A stretch of 64,000 nt of DNA from Corynebacterium oculi (GCF_001412105.1 NZ_LKST01000004.1:310001-374000), one strand, 5' to 3'; shown: positions 1-9,455, numbered from the stretch's first letter. A program made the numbers and translations. The notes: generated from the letters alone by a model not told the origin.

Positions 1-40
1 GCCCGCGCGGCGCCGCCAAGCACCCACCCCGTACCCTCCA

Positions 41-52
41 TTGTTATAACAA
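41..52. promoter_or_regulatory. 12-bp perfect palindrome upstream of trmB
   Basis: TTGTTATAACAA is a perfect palindrome in the AT-rich part of the 111-bp leader before trmB. It could be an operator or part of a promoter. No regulator can be assigned from sequence. The rest of the leader holds no gene. Confidence 0.35.
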
Positions 53-70
53 CTAAGGCGAGGCTCAGGG

Positions 71-83
71 GGCGTCGATAAGC
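71..83 (-). repeat. GCTTATCGACGNC motif, copy 1
   Basis: One of seven exact copies of a 13-base motif in this window, here on the - strand in the trmB leader. Function unknown. Confidence 0.6.
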
Positions 84-111
84 GCCACGGCGCACAGATA
101 TGCTGTAGGAG

Positions 112-903
112 ATGAACGAATCTGCCATGCCCCCTGCCCCCGGCCTCGGCGACCTGCCCCACGGTCGGCCCCTGCAATCCGAGTTCGATGACGGGCTGGA
201 TTACCCGCGCCTGGGCACCGTGTCTTTCCGGCGCGGCACCCTCACGCCGAATCAGCAGGCGGCGTGGGAGCAGCACTGGCCCCGCCTCGGCCGAATTATG
301 AGCGACGAACGCATCGACGTAGAGGAGTGGTTTGGCCGCAGCGGTCACCCCACGATCCTGGAAATCGGCTCCGGCACCGGCACCTCCACGGTGGCCATGG
401 CCCCGCTGGAAAGCGAGACCAACATCATCGCCGTGGAACTCTATAAACCCGGCCTGGCCAAGATGATGGGGGCGGCGCTGCGCGAGGGGATCGACAATAT
501 CCGCATGGTGCGCGGCGACGGCGTCGAGGTGCTCAACCGCATGATCGCTCCCGGTTCCCTGGACGGGGTGCGGATCTTCTTCCCCGATCCCTGGCCCAAG
601 GCCCGCCACCACAAACGCCGCATCATCCAGTCCGGCCCGCTGCACCTGATCGCCACCCGGCTCAAACCGGGCGGGGTGCTGCACGTGGCTACCGATCACG
701 CAGACTACGCCGAGTGGATCAGCGAGCTCGTCAACGTGGAACCCCTGCTGCGCTATCGCGGCTGGCCGTGGGAGCAGTGCCCCGTGCTCACCGACCGCCA
801 AGTACGCACCAAGTTTGAGGGACGTGGCCTGCGCATGGATCACGCGATCACGGAGTTCCTCTGGGAAAAAGTAGACGAACCCGCCGCCGGTCAGGAAGGA
901 TAG
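112..903 (+). CDS. trmB: tRNA (guanine-N7-)-methyltransferase TrmB
   Basis: This enzyme methylates G46 in the variable loop of tRNA, using S-adenosylmethionine, in the cytoplasm. The SAM-binding motif LEIGSGTG lies at residues 83-90. The family hallmark [14 protein letters not shown] is at residues 157-170, which settles the assignment. The 263-residue length includes about 40 extra N-terminal residues, common in actinobacteria. AGGAG directly abuts the ATG at 112, so the in-frame ATG at 127 is an alternative start. Six bases separate the gene from the MmpL gene, and the two appear to form one operon with the following membrane genes. The same trmB-mmpL3 pairing is found in mycobacteria (Rv0208c/Rv0206c). 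Confidence 0.95.
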   Translation: MNESAMPPAPGLGDLPHGRPLQSEFDDGLDYPRLGTVSFRRGTLTPNQQAAWEQHWPRLGRIMSDERIDVEEWFGRSGHPTILEIGSGTGTSTVAMAPLESETNIIAVELYKPGLAKMMGAALREGIDNIRMVRGDGVEVLNRMIAPGSLDGVRIFFPDPWPKARHHKRRIIQSGPLHLIATRLKPGGVLHVATDHADYAEWISELVNVEPLLRYRGWPWEQCPVLTDRQVRTKFEGRGLRMDHAITEFLWEKVDEPAAGQEG

Positions 904-909
904 TCGCCT

Positions 910-3207
910 GTGTTTCTGCGCTGGGGTCAGTTCTCCTACCGCCACCGCCACCTTATCCCGGCCCTGGTGGTGCTCTTTATCCTCGCCCTCTACGGCATCT
1001 TTGGCCTGCGCCTGGGCGATCGCCTCAGCCAGGAGGGCTGGGAGGACCCCGGGGCGGAGTCCACCGTGGGGGCGCGCATCGAGCAGGAAACCTTCGGGCG
1101 CGATAGGAGCGGGGACGTCATCGCCCTCTACTCCGTGAACGCCCCGCGCAGCCTCAGCGAGGACGCGCTCGCCCAGGCCCTCAACGCGCAATTAGACTCC
1201 CTCAAGGAGCGACATTCCGGCGAGATCAGCCACATCACCAGTTACTTTTCCACCCGCGCCCCGGAGATGATGACCGCCGACGGCACCCGGGCCTTCGCCG
1301 CCATCGGCCTCGCCGGAGACGGGGAGCAGACCCTCAAAGACTACCGCGCCATCGAGGAGGATCTGCGCGGCCAAGACCTGCCGGAGAGCGTGACCCTGGA
1401 GGTAGCCGGGGCCACGGCCGTAGCGGACTCCCTCGACGAGGGCATGGCCGGGGACATTTCCCGCGCGGAACTGGTGGCCCTGCCCGTGGTGGCCGTGCTG
1501 CTGCTGCTGGTTTTCGGCTCCGTGGTGGCCGCCACCATGCCCCTGATCGTGGGCGTCCTCTCCATCCTGGGTTCCCTGGGCATCCTCTCCATCCTGGCGG
1601 GCAGCGCGCAGGTCAACGTGTTTGCGCAGTCCGTGGTCACCCTGCTCGGCCTGGGCCTGGCCATCGACTACGGCCTGTTCATGGTCTCGCGCTTCCGCGA
1701 GGAGATGGACAAGGGAACCCCCGTCGCTCAGGCCGTGGCCACCACCACCGCCACGGCGGGAAAGACGGTGGTCTTTTCCGCCGGCATGGTGGCGGTGGCG
1801 CTCTCCGGGCTGATGATCTTCCCCCAGGCCTTCCTCAAATCGGTAGCATACGGGGCCATCTCCGCCGTGGCGCTCGCGGCGCTACTCTCCGTGACGGTGC
1901 TGCCCGCGCTCTTTGGCATGTTGGGCACCAACATCGATCGCTGGACGGTGCGGCGCGCCTCCCGGCGCGGCAAGCGCCTGGAAGAGACCCTGTGGTGGCG
2001 CATACCCGCCTGGGCCATGCGCCACGCCAAGGCCGTGACGGTGGTCATCGCCGGGGGCCTGCTGGCCCTGGCCATTCCGCTGGTGGGCATCACCTTCGGC
2101 GGGATCAATGAGACGTACCTGCCCCCCACCAATGAGACCCGCCAGGCCCAGGCCTCCTTCAACGAGGCCTTCCCGGACTTCCGCACCGAGCCCATCAAGC
2201 TGGTGGTCACCGGGGCCGATAACCAGCAGCTGAGCACCGTGTACCGCCAGGCCAACGAGGTGGAGGGACTCACCGGGCGGTTCCGCCCCGCCCACCCCAG
2301 CCAGGAGGGCACCACGGTGCTCACGGCGGGCATCGCGGATCGCGCGGATAACCAGCGCGTGATGGAGCAACTGCGCGCCATCGACGCCCCCGAGGGGGTG
2401 GAGGTATACATCGCCGGCACCCCCGCGATGGAGGTGGAGTCCATCGAGGCGCTGCTCGATACCCTGCCCTGGATGGCGCTGTACATCGTGGTGGCTACCT
2501 TTGTGCTCATGGCGCTGGTGTTTGGCTCGCTGATCCTGCCCGCCAAGGCCATCATCATGACGATCCTGGGCCTGGGTTCCACCCTGGGGTTCCTCACCCT
2601 CATGTTCGTGGACGGGGTGGGCTCCGGCCTGTTGAACTTCACCGAGGGTCCCTTAATGAGCCCCGTGCTGGTGCTCATCGTGGCCATCGTGTACGGCCTT
2701 TCCACCGATTATGAGGTGTTCTTGGTCTCCCGCATGGTGGAGGCCCGCGACCGAAGGGCCAGCACCGATACCGCCATCAAGTACGGCACCGCCCACACCG
2801 GCGGGATCATCACCGCCGCCGCGCTCATCATGATCGTGGTGGCCGGGGCCTTCGGCTTCTCCGAGATCGTGATGATGAAATACATCGCCTTTGGCATGAT
2901 CGCCGCGCTGCTCCTCGACGCCACCGTGATCCGCATGCTGCTCGTGCCCGCCGTCATGCACCTGCTGCGCGAGGATAACTGGTGGGCACCCACCTGGCTG
3001 CGCAGGGCATACTCCCGGCTGGGGCACGGCTCCGAGGTCACCCCGGCCGCACCCGCGGCCGCGCATGCCACGCCGCCGCCCGCCGCCGTGAGCGTGGACG
3101 AGGCCGTGGTGATCGAGGAATCCGAGGCCGCCCGCGGCGGACGCACCACCGCCCAGGATGATGGCCTGGTGCCGTTCAAAGACCTGATCCAGAGGCTGGA
3201 GAAGTAA
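910..3207 (+). CDS. MmpL3/CmpL-type trehalose monomycolate exporter
   Basis: RND-superfamily lipid transporter of the inner membrane, 765 residues with two halves. The family flips or exports trehalose monomycolate for mycomembrane building. A first TM is followed by a periplasmic domain, TM2-6 (about 185-340), a second periplasmic loop, TM7-12 and a short charged cytoplasmic tail. The proton-relay Asp-Tyr pairs are both present: D253-Y254 (AIDYGLF) and D600-Y601 (STDYEVF). The start is GTG with AAGGA upstream. It lies in the trmB operon and matches the position of cmpL1 in C. glutamicum and mmpL3 in mycobacteria. The tail is shorter than in mycobacterial MmpL3. The substrate is inferred from family and context. 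Confidence 0.9.
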   Translation: MFLRWGQFSYRHRHLIPALVVLFILALYGIFGLRLGDRLSQEGWEDPGAESTVGARIEQETFGRDRSGDVIALYSVNAPRSLSEDALAQALNAQLDSLKERHSGEISHITSYFSTRAPEMMTADGTRAFAAIGLAGDGEQTLKDYRAIEEDLRGQDLPESVTLEVAGATAVADSLDEGMAGDISRAELVALPVVAVLLLLVFGSVVAATMPLIVGVLSILGSLGILSILAGSAQVNVFAQSVVTLLGLGLAIDYGLFMVSRFREEMDKGTPVAQAVATTTATAGKTVVFSAGMVAVALSGLMIFPQAFLKSVAYGAISAVALAALLSVTVLPALFGMLGTNIDRWTVRRASRRGKRLEETLWWRIPAWAMRHAKAVTVVIAGGLLALAIPLVGITFGGINETYLPPTNETRQAQASFNEAFPDFRTEPIKLVVTGADNQQLSTVYRQANEVEGLTGRFRPAHPSQEGTTVLTAGIADRADNQRVMEQLRAIDAPEGVEVYIAGTPAMEVESIEALLDTLPWMALYIVVATFVLMALVFGSLILPAKAIIMTILGLGSTLGFLTLMFVDGVGSGLLNFTEGPLMSPVLVLIVAIVYGLSTDYEVFLVSRMVEARDRRASTDTAIKYGTAHTGGIITAAALIMIVVAGAFGFSEIVMMKYIAFGMIAALLLDATVIRMLLVPAVMHLLREDNWWAPTWLRRAYSRLGHGSEVTPAAPAAAHATPPPAAVSVDEAVVIEESEAARGGRTTAQDDGLVPFKDLIQRLEK

Positions 3208-3209
3208 CG

Positions 3210-4232
3210 GTGTGGCGGTGGCTGCGCAGCCCGTGGGTGCGCTACGGCCTGGTGGTGATCGTGCTCGCCGTCCTGGCCTACGTGCTGCGGGATAACGCCC
3301 ACTTCCTCCGCGAGGGCTGGGTGGCGCTCCAGCGGGCCGATAACCGCTACATCGCGGTGGCCGTGCTGTTTACCGCCATCACCATGATCTTCCAGGCGGA
3401 GATGATGGTGAGCCTGCTGCACTCCACCGGCGCGCCCTGCGGGCGGGGGCGCGCCAACGCCCTGGGCCTGGCCGCAAACTCGTGGTCGGCCACCCTCCCC
3501 GGTGGCCCGGCCGTGGCCGCCGCCATGATCTTCCGGGAACAGATGGCCTGGGGGGCCAGCGCGGTGGTGGCCAGCTGGTACATGGTGGTCTCCGGACTGC
3601 TGGCCGCCGCGGGCATGGCGCTGCTCGGGCTCATCGCGGTGTTCTTCCTGGGGGCCTCGGTGAAACCGCTGACCCTGGTGGCGTCGATAGTGGCCCTGGT
3701 GGCCGTGCTGTGCGCGGTGAGCTGGGCCGCCCGCAATCCCGCCACCGTGGAGACCAAGCTCACCTCCGCGCTGCGCTGGTACAACCGCCGGGTGGGTTCC
3801 CCGGAGGATCGCTGGACGGATAAACTCTCCGGGCTGCGCACGCAGCTGCGCGCCGTGGATATTCCCCTGGCCCGGCTGGGCCTGGCGCTGCTGTGGTCCA
3901 CGCTGAAGTGGGTGGCGGAGATCGTGTGCCTGTGGGCCTGCGTGGTAGCCGTGGGCGGCGAGCCAGACGTGGCCGGGGTGACGCTCTCCTTCCTGGCCGC
4001 CAAGCTCGTGGGCCAGGCCCAGATCACCCCCGGCGGGCTGGGGCCGGTGGACGTGATGCTCACCTCCACCCTGGTGGCCCTGGGCGGGATTCCCATGTCC
4101 CTGGCCGTGGCGGCGGCGATCGTGTTCCGCATGCTCACCTTCGTGCTGCTGGCCGCCGTGGGGTGGGTGGTGTTTTTGTGGTTCTGGGTTATCCGCGGGA
4201 AAAACCGCGCGGTCACGCCCCCTCCTGGATAA
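3210..4232 (+). CDS. Flippase-like integral membrane protein (LPG synthase TM family)
   Basis: A 340-residue multi-pass protein starting with GTG two bases after the MmpL stop. About eight hydrophobic segments are visible. The motifs LPGGPA (near residue 95) and TPGGLGPVD (near 273-281) are typical of the lysylphosphatidylglycerol-synthase TM / AglD-type flippase-like family (PF03706). It lacks the soluble synthetase domain of MprF, so it is probably not an aminoacyl-lipid synthase. A gene of this kind sits beside mmpL3 in mycolate-producing actinobacteria, and Rv0207c lies between trmB and mmpL3, though I have not verified homology. A role in envelope lipid or glycan transport is inferred from the operon only. 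Confidence 0.7.
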   Translation: MWRWLRSPWVRYGLVVIVLAVLAYVLRDNAHFLREGWVALQRADNRYIAVAVLFTAITMIFQAEMMVSLLHSTGAPCGRGRANALGLAANSWSATLPGGPAVAAAMIFREQMAWGASAVVASWYMVVSGLLAAAGMALLGLIAVFFLGASVKPLTLVASIVALVAVLCAVSWAARNPATVETKLTSALRWYNRRVGSPEDRWTDKLSGLRTQLRAVDIPLARLGLALLWSTLKWVAEIVCLWACVVAVGGEPDVAGVTLSFLAAKLVGQAQITPGGLGPVDVMLTSTLVALGGIPMSLAVAAAIVFRMLTFVLLAAVGWVVFLWFWVIRGKNRAVTPPPG

Positions 4233-4253
4233 CCCAGTAGCCACGGGAGGATA

Positions 4254-4640
4254 ATGGGCGGCATGTTCCCCTCTACCGCAGCCCGCTGGTTTACCTACGA
4301 CGCCCTGGCCATCGCGCTCTTTGCCCTCCTGGCCCGCGTGGCCCACCGCAGCGAGGACATGCCGCTGAGCGTGACCGGGTGGCTTAGCACCCTGTGGCCC
4401 TTCCTCCTGGGTGTGGCGCTGGCCTGGGGAATCCTGGCCGTGCGCGGTGGCGTGACCCCCTCCCCGTGGCGCAGCCTTGGCCTGGCATGGCCGCTCGCGG
4501 TGATCGTGGGGTTAGGCGTGTGGGGGCTGCGCCACGGCGCGGTGCCGCATTGGTCGTTCATCATCGTTGCCACCGTGACCTCCGGGGTTCTCATGGCGGC
4601 GTGGCGGGCCGTGGCGGGGCGTACCTCAACCGGGCAGTAA
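4254..4640 (+). CDS. DUF3054 family membrane protein
   Basis: Small 128-residue protein with four predicted TM helices. The pattern (…YDALAIALFALLARVAH… early, …PWRSLGLAWPL… mid-protein) matches DUF3054 proteins of actinobacteria, whose function is unknown. GGAGG lies three bases before the ATG at 4254, supporting that start over the ATG at 4263. It is the last gene of the trmB-mmpL operon and ends 11 bases before the convergent TetR gene. Confidence 0.75.
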   Translation: MGGMFPSTAARWFTYDALAIALFALLARVAHRSEDMPLSVTGWLSTLWPFLLGVALAWGILAVRGGVTPSPWRSLGLAWPLAVIVGLGVWGLRHGAVPHWSFIIVATVTSGVLMAAWRAVAGRTSTGQ

Positions 4641-4651
4641 CCCCTGACCCC

Positions 4652-5218
4652 CTACCCCACGAGCGCATCCCAGGCCCGGCGGATGCGCTCTTCCATTTCC
4701 CCTGGTTCCTGGGCGGGGAGTTTTCCCTCCGCGTGGAGGAGGGTGATCCCGTGGACGAAGGACCAGAGGGCGATGATGAAGTCCTCCGTGGCGCGTTCCG
4801 GGATCCACGCCGCCGCCTCCTGAGCCAGGAATCCCTTGAGTTCCGCCACGGCGCGGGTGCGCTCGGCGTCCTGGGGATCGCAGTCCGTGGTGAACATCAG
4901 GGAGAAGATGGCCGGGTTCTCCATCGCCCACTGCGCGTAGGCCACGGCGATCTTCCAGGTGTCTCCCCGCGCCGCAACCTCCCGGGAGGCCGCTTCCAGG
5001 TATTCGTGTAGTTCCCGGTATCCCTGCCCCGCGATGGCGGATTCTAGGGCCTTGCGGTCGGCAAAGTGCCGGTAGGTGGCGGTGGGACTCACTCCGGCCT
5101 TCTTGGCCACCGCGCGCAGGGAGAAGCCCTCGCCGGTGGCAAGGATCTCGCGGGCGCTGGTGAGGAGGGCACGCCTTAAGTCCCCGTGGTGGTATTCCTT
5201 CCGCTCCGATGTTGACAC
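4652..5218 (-). CDS. TetR-family transcriptional regulator
   Basis: 188-residue repressor-type protein. The N-terminal helix-turn-helix spans about residues 12-60 and contains the TetR recognition pattern KKAGVSPTATYRHFADRKAL. The C-terminal half (…WKIAVAYAQWAMENPAIFSLMF…) resembles the WHG-type ligand domain. The start is GTG at 5218. It is divergent from the OYE-Hsp31 gene, with about 60 bases between them, and probably controls that gene and itself through the repeats at 5210-5260. It is unlikely to be the receptor of the AfsA system, which lies 32 kb away. The ligand is unknown. Confidence 0.88.
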   Translation of the reverse strand: MSTSERKEYHHGDLRRALLTSAREILATGEGFSLRAVAKKAGVSPTATYRHFADRKALESAIAGQGYRELHEYLEAASREVAARGDTWKIAVAYAQWAMENPAIFSLMFTTDCDPQDAERTRAVAELKGFLAQEAAAWIPERATEDFIIALWSFVHGITLLHAEGKLPAQEPGEMEERIRRAWDALVG

Positions 5219-5260
5219 CGTAAACCTCCTCGCTTATCCTCCGGTGTGTACACCGTAAAC
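5210..5260. promoter_or_regulatory. Direct-repeat operator between tetR and OYE gene
   Basis: Two near-identical 16-mers, TGTTGACACCGTAAAC (5210-5225) and TGTGTACACCGTAAAC (5245-5260), lie 35 bp apart in the divergent intergenic region. The second contains the inverted repeat CGGTGT-GT-ACACCG (5242-5255). The first overlaps the tetR start. This is the expected place for a TetR-type operator, but binding is inferred. Confidence 0.55.
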
Positions 5261-5279
5261 TTTAACTCGCGGAGACCCC

Positions 5280-7207
5280 ATGACCAATCTCTTCACCCCC
5301 TACCGGCTCCCCGGCGGAGCCACGGTACCCAACCGCATCGTCAAAGCCGCGATGGAGGAATCCTGGCCACCGATTCCCACCTCCCCGGGGAGCGCCTTTT
5401 CCGCCTCTACCGCACCTGGGCCCAGGGCGGGGCGGGCACCCTCATCACCGGCAACGTCATGGTGAATGATGCCGCGCTCACCGGCACCCGCGACGTGGTG
5501 CTCGATGATCGTCAGCCCCTCGAACCATTCCGCCGGTGGGCCCAGGCCGCCCACGACGGCGGCGCAAAAATATGGATGCAGATCAGCCACCCCGGCCGCC
5601 AGGTCAGCGCCCACCAACCCGGCGTGGCCTGGGCACCCAGCGCCAAGGCCGTGGAGGTGGGCACCAAGAACGTCACGTTCCCCACTCCCACCCCCATGAA
5701 CGAGGAACAGATCCAAGCCACCATCGCGCGCTTCATCACCACCGCGCGCCGCGCGGAGGAGGCCGGCTTCGACGGCGTGCAGGTACACGCCGCCCACGGC
5801 TACCTGCTCTCCCAGTTCCTCTCCCCGCTGACCAACACCCGCGCCGATGGCTGGGGCGGCAGCCTGGAGAACCGCGCCCGGTTCCTCCTGGAGATCGTGC
5901 GGGGTATCCGCGCCGCCGTAGCCCCGGACTTCGCCGTGGCCGTCAAGCTTAACTCCGCGGACTTCCAGCGCGGCGGCTTCGAGCTTGACGACGCCCGCGC
6001 GGTCATCGCCATGCTCACCCCGCTCGGCGTGGATCTGGTGGAACTCTCCGGCGGCTCCTACGAGAGCCCCGCCATGACCGGGCGTTCCGCCGATGGCCGC
6101 ACCCAGGCCCGCGAGGCCTACTTCCTGGAGATGGCGCGCGGACTCCTTTCCGATTCCCCGGTTCCGCTCATGGTCACCGGGGGAATCGTGCGCCCCAGCG
6201 TGGCCGAGGAGGTACTGAACTCCGGGGCCGCGCTGGTGGGGATCGGCACCGCCCTGGCCGCCAACCCCACCCTGCCCCGGCAATGGGAGGCCGGGCAGAA
6301 CACCGCCCCGGAGATCCCCCGCACCCGGATCAAGAACAAGGCTATCGCCTCCGCCGCCTCGATGGCCTGGGTGCGCCGTCAGATGGCGCGCCTGGGGCGG
6401 GGCAAGGAACCGCGGCTGAGCCTCGATCCCCGCGCAGCGCTGATCGGGGAACAGCTACAGAATCGGCGCGCGAATCGTCGCTACGCGGCCTGGCTAGCCC
6501 AGCGCCTTACCGACGGCTCCGCCACCCCGCGCAAGGTACTCATGGTGGTCACCGCCGCCCGGGTGTGGACGCTCAAGGACGGCACCGAGCACCCCACCGG
6601 CTTCTGGGGCGAGGAGCTGGCCGTGCCCCACGAGCTGTTCACCAAGGCGGGGTGGGAGATCACCATCGCCACCCCCGGCGGCGTGGCCCCCACCCTCGAC
6701 GCCCTCAGCATGGGCGTCTCCGGCGGGCTGCCCTCCCAGCGCAGGAGGGTGCGTGCCTACCTCGATTCCATCGCGGGTGCTCTCGCCCGCCCGGTGCCGC
6801 TGGAGGATATTGACTCTACGGACTATGACCTGGTGTTTTACCCCGGCGGCCACGGCCCCATGGAGGATTTAGCCTTTGACGCCACCTCCGGCGCGCTGCT
6901 GCGCCAGCGCATCGAGGCGGGAGCACCCCTCGCGCTGCTCTGTCATGCCCCCGCCGCGATCCTCGCTGCCCCCGACGCCTTTTCCGGGCGGCGCATGACG
7001 GGCCTATCCAACAAGGAGGAACTCCTCAACCCCTTTGCCTGGAAGGCCCCCTGGCTGCTGGAGGATGAGATGAAGAAGGCCAGGGTGGAATACCACGCCG
7101 GGTTCCCGCTGCGCCCGCACATGGTGGTGGATCAGAATCTCTACTCCGGGCAGAACCCGCAGTCCTCCCGCGACCTCGCCCTGCGCATCATCGCCGATCT
7201 CGCCTAA
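5280..7207 (+). pseudogene. Old Yellow Enzyme fused to Hsp31/PfpI domain, one frameshift
   Basis: Two-domain protein of about 640 residues. Residues 1-350 form an FMN-dependent OYE-type NADH:flavin oxidoreductase barrel (VPNRIVKAAMEES start; later HAAHGYLLSQFLSP). The last 220 residues form a DJ-1/PfpI/Hsp31 domain with the nucleophile elbow ALLCHAPAA and a GFWGEEL acid motif. GGAG precedes the ATG at 5280. That frame holds for 27 codons to 5360, then homology continues in another frame (LATDSHLPGERLFRLYRTW) to 7207. One added base near 5361-5364 would restore the frame. This may be a real mutation or a sequence error. OYE proteins reduce electrophilic alkenes and Hsp31 proteins handle glyoxals, so a reactive-electrophile response is a reasonable inference. 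Confidence 0.75.
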
Positions 7208-7233
7208 GCGACAGCACGGCAGCACGGCAGCAC

Positions 7234-7266
7234 AAAGGCCGGGGTGCATGAGCGCCCCGGCCCTTT
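7234..7266. terminator. Bidirectional rho-independent terminator
   Basis: AAAGGCCGGGG pairs with CCCCGGCCC(TTT) around a 10-base loop between two convergent genes. A-rich and T-rich flanks would serve both strands. Just upstream, AGCACGGC is tandemly repeated. Confidence 0.75.
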
Positions 7267-7283
7267 ATCTGCGTTTGGGTTAA

Positions 7284-7781
7284 TTACGCACGGATCACGT
7301 GGCTAAAGGCCGGATCGACCTCGGGCAGGGCCAGCGCCTGCACGTCCACGTCCTCCTCGGCCTCCAGGGCCTCTACCTCGGCCGGATCAATCTCGGGGTT
7401 CTCCACGTACACCGGCTTGCCCACGGCAGCGATGTTCTCGTAGCCCAGCGCACGCAGGGACGCCATGATCTCGCTGAAGTACTCCTGATCGTTCTCCTCG
7501 TCGAAGGACTCCGCCGGGCGCAGCACCACGTAGTCATCCTTGAACTCCACGTTCACCAGGTCGTGCCCGGCCTCGTCCTCGATGGCCTGGATCGCGGCCT
7601 CGGCGGCGGCCTCACGATCCGCAAAGTTCTCAGAGCCCTCAGAAGCCTCAGCGTCCTGCGTAGTGGCGGCCTGCTCCACGGCCACGGTCTCCGCCACGGG
7701 GGCATCGACGGTGGTGGACATGCCGGACAGGGAGAAGAGGCCGGTGGCCAGGGCCAGGCCCTTCAAAATGGTGAAGATCAT
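7284..7781 (-). CDS. Secreted acidic hypothetical protein
   Basis: 165 residues. A hydrophobic N-terminus (ILKGLALATGLFSLSG) resembles a signal peptide or anchor. It is followed by a low-complexity Ala/Glu/Thr stretch to about residue 55. An acidic globular region follows (DLVNVEFKDDYVVLRPAE, EYFSEIMASLRALGYE), then an Asp/Glu-rich tail. I do not recognise the family. It is divergent in composition from the adjacent accD3 and separated from it by a terminator, so it is probably a single-gene unit. An exported location is inferred from the N-terminus. Confidence 0.6.
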   Translation of the reverse strand: MIFTILKGLALATGLFSLSGMSTTVDAPVAETVAVEQAATTQDAEASEGSENFADREAAAEAAIQAIEDEAGHDLVNVEFKDDYVVLRPAESFDEENDQEYFSEIMASLRALGYENIAAVGKPVYVENPEIDPAEVEALEAEEDVDVQALALPEVDPAFSHVIRA

Positions 7782-7845
7782 AGGGGTTCCCTCATTCCAT
7801 CTTTGGTTGCGTTCTTGTGCCGCATAGAAAATACAAAATTGCTAG

Positions 7846-7870
7846 GCCCCGCAGCGTGGTATAGCGGGGC
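7846..7870 (-). terminator. Terminator after accD3
   Basis: GCCCCGC and GCGGGGC form a stem with an 11-base loop. On the - strand a U-rich tract (AATTTTGT) follows. It sits 41 bases past the accD3 stop. Confidence 0.6.
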
Positions 7871-7910
7871 ACAGTCCTCACCAGACCTTACCGTCCCAGC
7901 GAGCAAATCG

Positions 7911-9455
7911 CTACATCGGGGCGATCGGGTGCTTCTTGGGTAGATCCCCCTCCCGCTTATCCGCCAGCTGGCGCAGCGCACGGCGCAATTCCAGGCGGGT
8001 ATCGCGCGGCTGGATCATGGCGTCCAGGAAGCCTCGCTCGGCGGCCACGTAGGGGGAGGTCATGTTCTGATCGTAGAAGTCCATAAAGAGCTTCTTCATC
8101 TGCTCGCGCTGCCCGGGAGGGGCGGCGGCGAGCTGTTTGCCCTGGATCATCACCACGGCCGCCGCCGCGCCCATCACGGCGATCTGCGCGGTGGGCCAGG
8201 CGAGGTTGATGTCACCGGAGAGGTTCTTGGAACCCATCACGGCGTAGGCCCCGCCGTAGGCCTTGCGCACGATGATCGCGACCTTCGGTACGGTGGCCTC
8301 CACCACGGCGAAGGCCAGCTTGGCCCCCCGGTGAATCAGGCCCTCCTTCTCCTGCGCCACGCCGGGCAGGTAGCCGGGGGTATCCACCACAAAGATCACG
8401 GGAATGTTGTAGGCATCGCAGGTGCGGATGAAGCGGGCGCCCTTATCGGCGGCTTCGGCGTCGATGCAGCCCGCGTAGTGCATGGGCTGGTTGGCCACGA
8501 AGCCCACGGTGCGGCCGTCGATGCGCCCGAAGGCGCAGATGAGGTTGGGGGCGAAGTTCTCCTGAATCTCGATGAGATCATCGTCATCGCCCAGCTGGGA
8601 GAGCAGATCCATCATGTCATACCCGGCATTGGTGTCATCGGGCATGAAGGTGTCCAGGGAGCGGGTGTCCGCCACCTCCTCGTCGGTGGGGGCCGCCACC
8701 ACGGGGGCGGGGTCAAAGCAGCTAGAGGGCAGGTGTTCGAGGAGGTCGCGCACCAGGTCAAAGGCCTCGTCCTCGCTGTTCACCACGGCGGAGATATTGC
8801 CGTTGGCCTCCTGCTGGCGCGCACCGCCTAGTTCGGCGGAGCTGATGTCCTCGCCCGTGACCTCCCGGATCACCGCCGGGCCGGTCACGTACATCTCGGT
8901 CTCCCCGTCCACGGCGATCACGAAGTCCGTGGTCACGGGCGCGTACACGGCACCGCCCGCGGACTTGCCCAGCATGATGGAGATCTGGGGGCTGCGCCCG
9001 GAGAGCGGCATCTGGCGGCGGGCGATCTCCGAGTACATGGCCAGGGAGGTCACCGCGTCCTGGATGCGCGCGCCGCCGGAGTCCTGGATGCCGATCACCG
9101 GGCAGCCGATCTTGATGGCCATGTCCATCACCTCCACGACCTTTCGGCCAAAGGTCACGCCCACGGAGCCGCCGTACACGGTCTTATCGTGCGCATAGAC
9201 CACCACGGGGCGGCCGTCGATGCGCCCGTAGCCGGTGACCACGCCGTCGGAGTAAATGGCGTCCGGGTCGCCGGGGGTCTTGCCCAGCGCACCGATCTCC
9301 ACGAAGGAGCCCTCGTCCAACAGGGCCGCGATGCGCTGCCGGGGCGTGGTGCGCCCGGCCTCGTCGCGCTTGGCGCGGGCGCGCTCGCTGCCGGGGTCCT
9401 GCGCCTTATCCAGGCGTTCTTGCAGGTCTGCGAGTTTTTCCGCAGTGGTGGCCAC
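7911..9455 (-). CDS. accD3: Acyl-CoA carboxylase beta subunit AccD3
   Basis: 514-residue carboxyltransferase. In C. glutamicum AccD3 acts with AccD2, AccBC and AccE to carboxylate the long acyl-CoA that becomes the mycolate alpha branch extender. Two crotonase-fold halves are visible, with the oxyanion motifs DSGGARIQDAV in the N half and GGAYAVMGSK in the C half. The GTG start at 9455 overlaps the pks13 stop (TAGTG), so translation is probably coupled. This accD-pks13-fadD32 order is conserved across mycolate producers (Rv3799c-Rv3801c). No odd features are seen. Confidence 0.93.
   Translation of the reverse strand: MATTAEKLADLQERLDKAQDPGSERARAKRDEAGRTTPRQRIAALLDEGSFVEIGALGKTPGDPDAIYSDGVVTGYGRIDGRPVVVYAHDKTVYGGSVGVTFGRKVVEVMDMAIKIGCPVIGIQDSGGARIQDAVTSLAMYSEIARRQMPLSGRSPQISIMLGKSAGGAVYAPVTTDFVIAVDGETEMYVTGPAVIREVTGEDISSAELGGARQQEANGNISAVVNSEDEAFDLVRDLLEHLPSSCFDPAPVVAAPTDEEVADTRSLDTFMPDDTNAGYDMMDLLSQLGDDDDLIEIQENFAPNLICAFGRIDGRTVGFVANQPMHYAGCIDAEAADKGARFIRTCDAYNIPVIFVVDTPGYLPGVAQEKEGLIHRGAKLAFAVVEATVPKVAIIVRKAYGGAYAVMGSKNLSGDINLAWPTAQIAVMGAAAAVVMIQGKQLAAAPPGQREQMKKLFMDFYDQNMTSPYVAAERGFLDAMIQPRDTRLELRRALRQLADKREGDLPKKHPIAPM

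Noticed and set aside
2709..4346. 545-residue - strand reading frame
   Set aside because: Antisense to MmpL and the flippase-like gene; no domain-like sequence.
4652..5218. TetR regulator as the receptor of the AfsA product
   Set aside because: It is 32 kb from the AfsA operon and divergent from the OYE gene with its own repeats, so a local role is much more likely.
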